NCBI RefSeq assembly: GCF_963678635.1
Contig: NC_087067.1
Span: 29,746,403-29,810,402 of the forward strand
DNA from: Symsagittifera roscoffensis
Taxonomy: Eukaryota > Xenacoelomorpha > Acoela > Convolutidae
Direction of reading: 5' to 3'
Length of the DNA: 64,000 bases
The position numbers and the translations under genes were made by a program. This document shows, piece after piece, positions 19,152 through 29,945 of the stretch. The notes under the pieces are model-generated. The model saw only the letters and a program-made list of their open reading frames with translations, was not told the origin of the DNA and searched no databases. Each line of letters starts with the position of its first letter. Position 1 is the first letter of the stretch.

Positions 19152-19559
19152 ATGCCTTGTTATATTATTGCCGGATATTCCAATTACGAAAGAACCATTT
19201 TTTATGAAACCGTTCACGGTAATTTTGTAGCAATAATTAACGAAGAAAAAAGTTTCAATTCTGATGAGTGGACTTGTACTCATCACGTTATGATTCCCAA
19301 AAATTTTTTACATTTATTCAGTAAACTTTCCTTAAAAAATTCAAAGAAAGACGAAGAACTGAATATAAAGTATTTGAGTTACCTTACAAATTCTGGTAAA
19401 TATACGGATCCTGACGAGCCTCTTGCTCTTCAGGTTGATATTTCAACTTTATCAAAACCAGTAAAAAAAATTTTGTATAAATACGATTGTGATGTTACTC
19501 CGATGTGTGAAAACCAATTAGAATACTTTGAAGAAATTGAATTTTTTGATCGTTTATGA
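19152..19559 (+). CDS. unknown early-type Polinton protein
   Basis: 135 residues from the ATG at 19152 in a good context (CAAAAATGCC); the open frame begins earlier at a TTG. No domain recognised. The sequence is mixed alpha/beta-like with a conserved-looking start, PCYIIAGYSNYERTIFYETV, and an acidic end. It is on the same strand as PolB, which suggests early expression. The stop is 3 bases from the next ATG. Confidence 0.5.
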   Translation: MPCYIIAGYSNYERTIFYETVHGNFVAIINEEKSFNSDEWTCTHHVMIPKNFLHLFSKLSLKNSKKDEELNIKYLSYLTNSGKYTDPDEPLALQVDISTLSKPVKKILYKYDCDVTPMCENQLEYFEEIEFFDRL

Positions 19560-19562
19560 GGA

Positions 19563-19787
19563 ATGGAACAAATTGAGTCACCATCAGTAGTTACCCCGAA
19601 AGCTGATCCTTCCCCTGTAGTTTCACCATGGCTTGACGAACCGGGTTGCTCAACTCCAAAGCGTACCCCTGTGGCTACTGTGAGCAACCACATGGAAAAC
19701 TTAACCCCTTCTCTCTGTCTAGCGCCAAAGAAAAAAAGGAAGTTAACAACACTAGAGAAAGCGCAGGAGTATTTGGACCTTATATAA
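19563..19787 (+). CDS. small nuclear-type protein with NLS
   Basis: 74 residues, ATG at 19563. It is serine/proline-rich and probably disordered, with a classic basic nuclear signal PKKKRK at residues 54-59 and a short helix at the end (TLEKAQEYLDLI). It follows the upstream gene by 3 bases. It may be a regulator or adaptor of replication. It could also be a chance frame, but the tight spacing and NLS favour a gene. Confidence 0.45.
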   Translation: MEQIESPSVVTPKADPSPVVSPWLDEPGCSTPKRTPVATVSNHMENLTPSLCLAPKKKRKLTTLEKAQEYLDLI

Positions 19788-21428
19788 CTTTGAAACTGAG
19801 GTTGAGTTTTTTTGATTTTTGTTTGTATTTATTGTGTATAATAATTTAACTTTAAAATTGAGTTTGAGTTTGTATCTTGTATTTGTTCATTAATTATCAC
19901 ACGATTGGGTTCTGATTAAAAATTTATTTCAAAAGCCTTTAAAAATTGAAGTTACAAAATCATTTATTTTTATTAAATTGACTATTTTTTTTTCAATTAA
20001 AAACAAAAAAAAATCCGTAAAATTTTCATTTTTTCCACAAATAGGATTTAACATATTAACATTGAAGTTCTTATTTACATTAGTGATCTTGACAAAAAAC
20101 TGAAAAGCATCCATATATATATGCTAATTTTTAGAAAACAAGATTAAAAAAATCAAATTCGTTTTTTGAAAAAAGATAATTAACGTCAAAAAAAAAAAAC
20201 TGTAAAAAAATAATTTTGGATGAAAACTTATGTTGTCATATGTTTATTCAAATAGTTATCATACAAATTAAACATAATGAAAAATAGTATAAAAGATGTT
20301 TAAAACCAACTTTTTGATAAAAATAATTATTTTTTTTAAGGTTTTTTAGTTAAAAATTTGATTTTTTAATTACAAAAAGGAAAAAAAAGCATTAATTTTT
20401 TTCTTTTTTTACAAATTGGAGTTACCATTTGATCATTGATACTGTTGTCTCCAAAAATGGTCATATTGAAAAAAATACAAGTATTCATCATCATGCAAAA
20501 TATTTGAGAAAAATAATAAAAATCAAACTTTTTAATTGATGACTCATCGTTTTTTCATTTTTCCGAAAAAATGCGATTTTCAACCAGAAGACGCAATTTT
20601 TTATTATGAGCAAGTGGTGTTATTATGAAAGTGCATTGAGGGGCACGACTAATGAGATTGTGGGAGTAGATGTTTTTTCATTAGTCTTCGAGAAAAACGC
20701 TAATCCCCTTAATCCCCCCTAAAACAACGAACTCATTTCTCTTTACAGAAAAGTATTTTTTCGGACTTTTTTTTCAACTCGAAAGACAACTGACACAAAT
20801 TCATGGTGATATGGACCGTGCGACCGCTCCGTGATTGACATCATTGATAACAATGCGCCTGGAAAGTTAAAAAACTGTCATTTTTTAGATTTTGCTTTAC
20901 TTATTCATCATTTCAACTGTTTTTGATACTAATTTTGACGTTTTTATAGGATGTTCTGTCCCCATGACAACTGGGATATTTAGGATCTATCATGTGTTGT
21001 GACATGCTCAACTTTTATTTGCAATTTCGAAAATTTCATCAATTTATAATTTGAATTGATAAAATATAAAATTAAAGCTTTTCTATCTTGGCTCTAAAAT
21101 CATTTTGGATTAAAATTTAGCCCAAACTTGGTTGGCTTAGATTAATTTCTATCGTTTGTAATAATTATTAACGTTTCAAACAACAATTTATCTGTTTCGT
21201 CCAATCGAATTTGAGTTTGCCAGTTATGGCGGGAAATTCAAATCTAATTCAAATTTTGGCGGGAACTTTAATTCAAATTCAAAATTACGCGCGCAAAACA
21301 CAAACCGTTTTCTCTACAATTGGTAGACGAACAGTTATGCTTCTCATTTACTGTTGTTTCTGAGTGTAATTTGAGATCACTTGATTCTTTTTCTTTCTTA
21401 AAATCAATAGCTTAACTTATTTCAAAAA
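19788..21428. other. AT-rich non-coding region upstream of PolB
   Basis: About 1.6 kb of A/T-rich sequence without a credible gene. The part near 21180-21400 holds repeated short motifs (GGCGGGAA; TTCAAATTC), and a TATA-like run occurs near 21060. It probably includes the PolB promoter and 5' leader. Confidence 0.5.
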
Positions 21429-24400
21429 ATGTTCAAATGCAATTTTTGTCCACTGAAATATGCAAATAAGAGCAATAGAAGTCGCCATGAGCGTGACAAA
21501 CATTTTGTTGAAAAAGGACTTATTGTTTATCGATGCAATGAGTGTTCATTCACGGCTCAAATGCTTTCAAATTTACAAAAACATATTCTTCACACTCATG
21601 GTCAACTTGGAGGTGTTTGTGATTATTGTCATTTGGGATTTCATTCGCCCAAAAACTTATCAGCTCATTTACTAGCAACCCATGGTCTACCTGTTATGAG
21701 AGCTGCCTCTGCTGATTTAGCCACTACAAGTGCCGCTGCTAATGCTGCTCTCGGTGATGTGCATGCTGTCGATGAAGACGAAATCAACGGCACCAATCTT
21801 CAAAAAAGTGAGTCTGCTTTTTTCGGTGTTCTTGAAACGTATGTGATCGGCGGAAACCAACCCATGGATGAAACTCAGCCGATTGACCTTTTGCAGTTTA
21901 TGCAAGAGAAAAAAGATGAAATTCAAAGTCTCATAATCGATCGAGTTGCAGAAGGACCTAGAAAAGTTCAGTTCAGCGCTAATTTAGGTTTGGTAAAACC
22001 TAAAGTAATAAATGACTCTAGTAAAACTGAGCACGACGAGCGGATTGACATTTATGCAAACTCTGATATGAAACCTGTGATGAGCTTAGGATTAGAAGAT
22101 GATGAGTTTTTTGAAATGGTCGAAAAAATGCAAGCAGTTTTGGAGACTTTTGCATCTTATGGAAGCGGTTGGGTTTTGCAACATGTAATTCAAGTTTTTG
22201 TTAAACTTGCAAAGTTTTCACCAATCCGTGGGTCATCTTATATTGACTTGCCTTTTCGAATTCGAATGTCCCAGAATTTGATAAACATTAGAAATCACGA
22301 AGATAATAATTGCTTCGAACTTTGCTTTACCGCTGCTTATAGTCTGAAGCATGGTGTTGACCTACTTCTAACTGATCAACAAAAAGCGAACCCAGCAGCT
22401 GCGCGGACACAACCTGATACATACACTGCAGAAAGTGCACACAAAGCCCAAGGTAATTTTGATTCACCCATGAGTTTCGCTTCAATTGGAAAATTTGAAC
22501 AACTTAACGACGTGCGGGTAAATGTGTTCCAGTACCACAAGGGAGATTTGTTGCCTATGTATATATCAAAACGACCAAACCAAGATAACAGCACCCAAAC
22601 TGAAATATTTGACATGGACCTGCTTCTCTTGTATGAGCCTGCAAAGCATCACTATGTACTTATAATCGATTTGTTAAAGTTCATCTGCGAAATCAAAGGG
22701 TGTAAGTATCGCCCAATTGCACGTTTATGTAGAAACTGCTTTCACATTAGTTGGAGTGATGAAACTCACGAGCAACACATCCAGTGTTGTAAGGATCATG
22801 AACCTGCTCTAGTAGTCATGCCTTCAGCAGAAAAAGGTACCAACAGATACGAGTTCAAAAACCTCCAGGCCTTGTGGTTTGTACCACTTGTGATTTATTT
22901 TGATTTTGAATCATTTCTGAAACCTGTAGATTCTTGTCCTGATAATCCATCGCGATCATCTATCCGAGTTGTACAAAAACACGAAGCTTGTGGGTATTCA
23001 TTGGCTGTAATTGAGCACGGAAATTCACAGCCCTACTTCTTTGACTATGACAGCTCTGATCAATGCATGAAAAAGTTTCTCAATCAGTTGCATCAATTAG
23101 CGAGAGAGATATATGATCAAAAGCGACGGTTTCCTCAATTTCTAGAAAGCCAAAAATCGTTGAACAAAGAAAACACATCAACATGTTGGATTTGCTGTAT
23201 ACATTTTACCAATGAGCACGAAAAATGTCTTGACCATTGCCATTTTTCTGGAAAATTTTTGGGATGGGCACATGAAAAATGCAACCTCGCAAGACGAACT
23301 GTAAATTTCACCCCAGTCATTGGACATAACATCCAGAACTATGACCTTCACCACATTTGTCTCGCATTGCATGAATGCGAGCCAACAAGTACAATGAGTG
23401 TTATACCTAGCACCGACGAAAAATATATATCGTTAAGCATTGGAGTCCTAATTAAAACTATAAAAAGGAAAAACGGATCCGAGCAAAAAGTTTTTGAATA
23501 CCTCAGATTTATTGACTCATGCAAGTTTTTGAATTCTTCCTTGCAAAAATTGGTTGATAATCTACCAGCGGAAAAAATGTCAGTTTTGAACAAGTATTTT
23601 GCAAACGAGACGGAGGAGCAACGGTGTCTGATACGACAAAAAGGTTTCTACCCTTATTCGTACATGACCAAAAGAGAAAAATTTGCAGAAAAAGAATTGC
23701 CTCCTTTGCAAAATTGGTCCGATGTTTTGAATGGAGGAAAAGTTGCAGTTTCACAAGCGGATCTGGAGCATGCAAGGAAAGTTTTTAGAATGTTCAAATG
23801 TCAAAACTTGGAGGATTATCACAACTTGTATCTCAAGTGTGATACACTCCTTCTTGCTTGCGTCTTTGAAGAATTTCGACAAATTAGTCACCAAACTTAT
23901 GGTCTGGACTGCGCGCACCATTTTAGTGCTTCAAACTTAGCTGGAGACGCCTTCAAACGTATCTGCAAAGACTCGAATGTTCAGCTTTTATCAGACCGCA
24001 GGCATCTCGAAATGGTCGAGAATATGATGCGAGGTGGTACTGCATCCGTGTTCCATAGTCGCTTTTTCAAAGCCAACAACAAAGAATGCCCCGACTTCAA
24101 CCCAGATCAACCTAGCACCTACGGGTTTATGATCGATGCAAATAACCTCTATGGCGGCGTCATGCAAACGGAGAAATTACCGGTGCGTAACTTTGAGTTA
24201 ATAGAGCATATAGAAGACGAGGTGATTGTGAACCAAATCCTCAACATGACTGAAGACTCTTTGATTGGATTTATATTGGAAGTTGATCTCGAGTACCCAG
24301 AAGAACTGCATGAGGATCATCAAGATTACCCTTTAGCTCCTACTAAAGAAAGTGTACCCCAGGATTGGTTGAGTCCCTACCAAACGAATTTACTCGAGCA

Positions 24401-26482
24401 GATGAAAAATCAAGACATTGCAAGACGTTCAATTGGAAAGACCAAAAAGTTACTGCAGACGCTGCATGACAAGTCAAACTATACAATTCATTACAAACTA
24501 TTGCAATTGTTTGTTAGGTTGGGACTTAAAGTTAAAAAAGTGCACCGTGTGCTGAAGTTTGAACAAGAAGCATGGTTAGAACCATACATCACATTGAACA
24601 CGACTAAACGACAACAAGCTAGAAATAAATTTGAGGAGGATTTGTACAAACTACTGAACAATTGTGCTTATGGGAAAACATGCGAGTCGAAGCGCAAACG
24701 GATGCTTGTTCGAATAGTTAGAGATTATCATGCCGCTTTGCGAGAAATTAGTGCATTCGAATTTAAATCCTACAAAATTTTTGGAGAAAACTTGGCAGCG
24801 TTCACTTCGAACCCAACAAAAATCTATTGGGATGTCCCAACAATTGTGGGAGCTAGTGTTCTTGAGTTAGCAAAGTTTCACATGTATAAATTTCATTACG
24901 ATATAATGAAACCAAATTTTGAATGTCAACTACTGTATTCTGATACAGACAGTCTCCTGTACCAAGTCAAAAGTGAAGATTTATACCGAGAAATTTCCGA
25001 AAAAAGGAATATTTTGAATGAACTTGACTTGTCAAATTACCCGAAGAACCACCCTCTCTACGACCCAAAAAACAAAATGGTTGTTTTAAAATTCAAGGAT
25101 GAGTTTCCAGGAGACATTATAACCGAGTTTATATCCCTCAAACCCAAGCTTTATTCCATTTTGTCCAGAGGTAATTAATTAATTTCTATTTGCCTTATTT
25201 GTGAGCACGAATTTCAAAAAATTTTGATTTTTTGTGGAATTTTTTTTGGAAAGCAATTTCTATTTGTGGGCGAAAAATTTTTTTTTTTGTGGGCGAAATT
25301 TTTTTTTTTTTGAGGGCGAAAAAAATTTTTTTTGTGGGCGATTTTTTTTTGTGGGCGAAATTTTTTTTTTTTTTTTGTGGGCGATTTTTTTTTGCGGACG
25401 ATTTTTTTTTTGTGGACAATTTTTTTTTTTGGAAAAAAAAAATTTTTTTTTTGTTCGAAAAATTTTTCGGGCGAAAAAGTGTTTTTTTTTTTTTTTTTTG
25501 CAAAAAAATTTTTTAATTTTTTTGGGGATTTTTTTTTTTTTGTGTTGGTCGATTTTTTTAATGATGACTAATTTTTAAGGTCACACCTGGCCTTCATGTC
25601 ATTTTTTTTTGTTGCACCTGACCTTCAAGTTAACATGATGTAGCTCCTAAAAAACACAAAACCACAGATTGCATTTGGTTCTTTTTTTACCACCACACAT
25701 TAGTGATCATCAAAAAATTGATTAGAAATCATATAATTATATTTATAGATTGCAGAAAATTATCGGCGAAGGGTGTATCGAAAGCTGCTCAGAAGATGTT
25801 GAGCCATCAGCGATATCGAGACACCTTGACCTCTGGCTCGTTATTCAAAACTGAAAACAGTCGAATCGCATCCGAGTCACACAATCTGCAAACAGTGACT
25901 TCGACGAAAACATCGTTATCAGCTTTTGATGACAAACGCTACATCCTCGATGATGGTCAGCAGACTCTTCCCTACGGTCACAAAAACATCTTGGGTCAAA
26001 CTGTGATTGGCATTGATGATAGTGATGACAACACAGCCGCTGTTAATTCTGACCCAACCGATGATGACGATTTGGAAAAATGGATGCCATTTTTTGAAGA
26101 TCGTCAACAGCCAGTGTCGTGGGATTGTGACGATTTCCTAGATGGGGTGTCTGAAGAATTCGCTAACACTCAAAACATTAATTGGGACCATCCGGAAATT
26201 GATGATGAATACTCTGAGGATAGTTTTGCTGTTGAGAACACACAACCACATCGCTCGCTTCGACAACTGATGGACCAGGTCAATAGCAGTTGGCAAACTC
26301 CAGACCCCGGTCTGATTCGGGCAGCAGAAACCAACGACAGTGATATTGATAGCGGGGATATCGCGGATCTGGAGGCCAATACTTCCGATGAGGACGAGTC
26401 GTCATTCTTCAACGATTCGTTTTTCGATTATGAAGCAGTTGAAGTAGAAGAACCACGGTCAAAAAATCGACGAATAGATTAA
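21429..26482 (+). CDS. protein-primed DNA polymerase B, spliced
   Basis: Replicates the element from protein-primed ends. Exon 1 is 21429-25170 and exon 2 is 25749-26482; a GT...AG intron (25171-25748) joins them in phase 1, giving 1491 residues. Three C2H2 fingers fill residues 1-85. Exo I (YFDFESF) is near 490, an endonuclease VII-like Cys/His cluster (CWICC, then LDHCH and CNLARR) near 585, and Exo II (HNIQNYDL) near 630. Pol A (DANNLYGG) is near 903, motif B (NNCAYGKT) near 1077 and motif C (YSDTDS) near 1170. Exon 2 supplies the usual Polinton PolB end (LSAFDDKRYIL, then LPYGH), followed by about 170 acidic residues that are not typical. Motifs are intact. A poly(A) signal AATAAA follows at 26519. 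Confidence 0.92.
25171..25748 (+). other. PolB intron with T-rich tandem repeat
   Basis: Starts GTAATT after TCCAGAG and ends TTTATAG. Without it the two polymerase parts are in the same phase, and neither is complete alone. Its left half (about 25240-25560) is a run of some twenty variable units of the type TTTTTTTTGTGGGCGA. Frames read across this stretch are artefacts of the repeat. Confidence 0.8.
25240..25560 (+). repeat. poly-T / GGGCGA low-complexity tandem repeat
   Basis: Units of 8-15 T followed by GTGGGCGA or a close variant, repeated with changing T-run length. This is a slippage-prone array. The exact length in the genome is uncertain because such runs are often mis-assembled. 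Confidence 0.9.
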
Positions 26483-26822
26483 AACACAAAAAAACACCAC
26501 ATTAACTTTTGTATAGTAAATAAAATTCAGTTATTTAATATGAGAATTGTCTGTACATAAAATTTGACCTACCGCTATTCCGTGTTTAGTGTGTATTTAA
26601 GTGCGAGTTTTTGTTCAGCTTTGGAACTCAGTTAATCTGGGATATAAACATTTTCATTTAAGCGATAGTGTCTTAAGCATACTTTTGTATGTATTTGTAG
26701 GTAATTTGAGTTTGAATCAAAGTTTTAAGAAGAATTGAGCAAACAGTCTATAGCGCAGTTAAACACTCCAGCTGGTTTCAGAACAAAGATTTGGCAAATC
26801 CTTTCCCGCACCAAACATGTAA
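26483..26822. other. PolB 3' region
   Basis: Non-coding stretch between the PolB stop and the right inverted repeat. It includes the AATAAA signal at 26519-26524, so the polymerase transcript probably ends here. No other feature was seen. Confidence 0.55.
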
Positions 26823-27034
26823 CCACAACGTTCAGTGGGAATACTCAATAATATACCGAAGTTTTACATGAGGACTATTGGGTATAAAATTATACATGGT
26901 GACAATTAGGATTATTACATGGTGACCATTGCTGATCATTTAATACATGGTGACCATTATGATTTATACCTAATGGTCATCCATGTATGACAACCCCCCC
27001 CCCCCCGATCCTAGTGCACTATATGCATACTACT
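26823..27034. repeat. right terminal inverted repeat
   Basis: Reverse complement of 8276-8536, close to identical apart from the block duplicated in the left arm and two changes near the end (GCGTTAGG against GCACTAGG). It ends ...GCATACTACT directly before the target duplication GGTAAC. Confidence 0.93.
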
Positions 27035-27040
27035 GGTAAC
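27035..27040. mobile_element. right target-site duplication GGTAAC
   Basis: Exact copy of 8270-8275. One of the two copies belongs to the interrupted host exon. Confidence 0.95.
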
Positions 27041-27803
27041 AACACTCCTCTAAATCCATCTGTGATCAAAACGAGTGACTTAAAAGTTCCGCCATTTGTG
27101 GAGAAAGGAATCAACATATTCGAACATTGCCTGCGTGTGAATTATATAACAAAAAATCAACAAATTGCATTTGAAGATGACAACTACCCATTAGCAATAA
27201 CTGGTGCAGTTGGATCCGGTAAGACACTGGTTCTGCTGGCCAAAGCGATTCATCTAGTTTTGACACAACCCGGCACCAAAATTTTTATTACGGTTCACAA
27301 TAGCGACGAGCTATCCAGCTATTCTGAGGTACTCAACAGAGCTGGAATCAAGGTCTACGAAGGAGACTACGAGGGCAAAGTAGACGAAAAAATACTCGAA
27401 GAGCATGACATAATCATCTACCATTTTCCGCCATCAGAAAGGTTCCTTACGAAAACCGTAAATCATGCATGGGTAAATTTTATTAAAAATTGTGAGAGTT
27501 CAGCTGACTTGAAGATGCATATATTCGTAGACGATTACCAAAAAGTTGAAACTACTGTTCTGGATCAAAAATTTGATTTCAAAGTGTTTTATAAAAACTG
27601 GAGTTGCTTGACTGTGGATTACACGCAAACAAGCAATGAAAACGATTGTTCACTGTTGCAGAAACGGCTCGCCGATGAGACACATACAAACTGTTTCAAA
27701 GTCCATAAGCTAGACAGGAGCTATAGAAATACACACAATATTGTGTCTCAACTAAAACAGCTCCATGGGAAATATATGGAGCAAGGACAGCAAAATATAG
27801 CAA

Positions 27804-28034
27804 CAGGGGCGGATCTAGGATTTTCTGGAAGGTTAGGGGGGGGGGGGGGTGTTTCGACAAATTTTTTAAAAATCATGAAGCTTTTTTCTCTAGGTCAACT
27901 AAACTTTGTAGGGTCGCCTGGCCAAAAGTGGATGTCCTAACAAAGCTCCCAAAGAAGGGACCTTTTCGTTGGTAAGGGGGTTGAAACTCTGAGGATGTGC
28001 GTTCGCACCCCCCCCCGCCCTAAATCCGCCCCTG
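27804..28034. mobile_element. hAT-type MITE, 231 bp
   Basis: Starts CAGGGGCGGATCTAGGA and ends ATCCGCCCCTG, imperfect inverted ends. It is flanked by the exact 8-bp duplication TATAGCAA (27796-27803 and 28035-28042), the size made by hAT transposases. It is too short to code and contains G and C runs near the ends. Related ends occur at 3864 and near 29999-30215. Confidence 0.92.
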
Positions 28035-28281
28035 TATAGCAACTACTACTGCAACTACAAGAGGAGAATTGCAACCACATCTGACCCATATTCCACATCA
28101 TGGGCACTTCATTCATGGACCGCAAATCATTATAAAGGTATATCGGGTGCCAGAAGAGTTAGTTTACACAGAACCTGACTTTTTATTGGATAAGCTGGTT
28201 AAGAGAGAAATCGACCGAGACCCAGAAATTTACCAAGATTCTGACATCAACTGCGCCTTTTTATTGAACTACTATCCAAAG

Positions 28282-29514
28282 GTACTTCAATTTCAGCAAA
28301 CACTAACTTTTTGAACAAAAATTTTAAGCTCGGTGTGGTTTTTAAGACAAATTTGAGCTTTTAATCAGCAATTTCCGACAAACAATAAGAACAATCTGAC
28401 ACACATTGATTCACTGAGCCCAAAATTATGAAGATATTTTATCTGTGATGAACTTTCGTGTTAGTGGAGTGAAATTGTTTTCAATTTCCATTTGTTTTCA
28501 TTTAACTTTTGATTCCCGAAACTTCAATTTCTAAAAAGTTAGACTATTAAAGCCCAAAGACCAAAGTATTCTGCATAGACCTTGAATGGCTATGGAAATA
28601 TTACATCTTTACGCGGCCAAACTGTGCATTTTATGAATTCTAATCGAATTTGCAAACAAAAAATGTTTTCTTCGATCTTTTTTTGATCCTGTAGTTCCTT
28701 TGAACGTTCCCGCAAAAATTTAGTTCGTTCAAAAACTAGTGATTGAACCTTCATTTCTCAAAAGAAAAACAGAACCAATTTTTCCAATTCATGGAGCCGG
28801 CTCAAAATTTGACAATGCGAATCAAGAATAAAACTTAGAACTAAGTTAAGCAACATAACAAAACCAGACTGCTCGTATCAGGGCGAAGCCCTGAATGTTC
28901 CGACTGCCTTTAAAGGTTTATGGAGCAGTAAGAACATAAAAAAAACTAATCCTAATAAAATAAAATGAAAATTTTTTTCTAAAATTTTAGATTTTTATAC
29001 GCGCCATTTAAAGTACAAAAGGATAAATTTTGCTCCTTGTAACAAATCAATTATGGCAAATAAGCTTCTTTCAACCAATTTGGAACAATTTCTAAGACGG
29101 ATTAAATCTCCGCTTACGCGTTAATAGCGCGAAATATATCGCGCGTTAATTGTCCCAAATTGGCCATAATGGCAATCTTTAAACCCCCATAACTTTACAA
29201 AAAATGAACGCAGGTTAAATATCTTTTCAAATTTAAGCTCAGGACAACAATATTTTTCGAATGGTATAAAAAAATCCGCGAAAAATGTCTAGTTAAAAAG
29301 TCGAAATTTGTCTGAAGAAAAAAAAACCCACCCCGAGCACAAATATTCCGTTACTTTCGTATCGAAAGTCGGAACAAAAACAGTATCTTTACACTGTATA
29401 GGAAAAAAACTCTTATTATTCGGCTTACAACAGTGGTTGCTGAAATATATTAATAACAGAGTGAACGTCGATTTGATTGGTGGTATGAACTTAATTGGTG
29501 TACGTCCTTTTCGA
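28282..29514 (+). other. probable intron of the helicase gene
   Basis: AT-rich sequence with no domain-like frame, between the donor at 28282 and the next coding segment. Parts of it recur at 30400-31060, showing that it belongs to a duplicated block. The acceptor could not be fixed. Confidence 0.5.
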
Positions 29515-29945
29515 GGTTTTACGAAAAGTATCCAAAAGTCCTGTTTTCGAACAGCAAGAAGTGGTATGGTCATCCAGCTATCGCGTCTACTGAATTCACT
29601 GTTTGCCACTTTATCTTCAGGTTGAACTATTTCAACAAAAGATATAAAAAAGATCTTTACAATGCGATATCGAGAGCGCGTGTAGTGTGCCGAGTGCACA
29701 TTATAGTGATAAAGGATGAAGAGCACAGTAGATCCCAAACAGAATTGGAAGAATTATTGAAATTATTTGAAGATGCAAAAATTAAGGATGAAATTGATTA
29801 TGTAGCCGAATTAATGAAATCGCACCAAGGACTACGCCTTAACCGCATAATCTACGAATTGCATCCCGCAGCTGGTAAGAAAGCAGCTTTGATTTTAAAG
29901 GCTAAAAAAAGCAATTTAAAAACACTCAATAGTTTTCTCAACTAA
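29515..29945 (+). pseudogene. helicase C-terminal exon (motif VI region)
   Basis: The frame is open from about 29519 through 29945. It codes for YPKVLFSNSKKWYGHP, then ASTEFTVCHF (where SF1 enzymes have motif V), then YKKDLYNAISRARV, a clear motif VI of UvrD-type helicases. It ends in a helical lysine-rich tail. It should join 27035-28281 by splicing, but the exact acceptor is unclear. The last bases (from about 29935) resemble sequence at 27755 and mark the junction of a tandem duplication. Confidence 0.6.

Larger units (their letters stand above)
8276..27034. mobile_element. complete Polinton / adintovirus-like element, 18,759 bp
   Basis: Bounded by inverted repeats that begin AGTAGTATGCATATAGTGC and by a 6-bp target duplication. 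It carries the full Polinton core: protein-primed PolB, retrovirus-type integrase, FtsK/HerA-type packaging ATPase, adenain-like protease, hexon-like major capsid protein and penton-like minor capsid protein. It also carries a pX-like basic protein and several small conserved genes. The hexon is of the type annotated in animal genomes as F54H12.2-like, which places it with adintoviruses. Structural genes are all on the minus strand; PolB and two small genes are on the plus strand. All main frames are open except the integrase, so the insertion looks fairly young. Confidence 0.95.
27035..28281 (+). pseudogene. NERD-helicase gene, helicase part
   Basis: Continuation of the host exon in the same frame as 8275. 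It codes for TKNQQIAFE (a Q-motif-like entry), then ITGAVGSGKTLVLLAKAIHL with Walker A GAVGSGKT, later HIFVDDYQKV (a Walker B-like DD pair) and KLDRSYRNTHNI (a motif IV/R-finger-type stretch of UvrD/SF1 enzymes). The 231-bp MITE at 27804-28034 breaks the frame; the frame resumes correctly after 28042. A GT donor-like AAAG/GTACTT ends the exon at 28281 in phase 0. This gene would unwind DNA or RNA together with its nuclease-like domain. With two insertions and one A-run shift it is very likely dead here. Confidence 0.7.

Noticed and set aside
25195-25578. Lysine- or phenylalanine-rich frames in the T-rich intron
   Set aside because: Products of the poly-T repeat, with no domain and an excised position.
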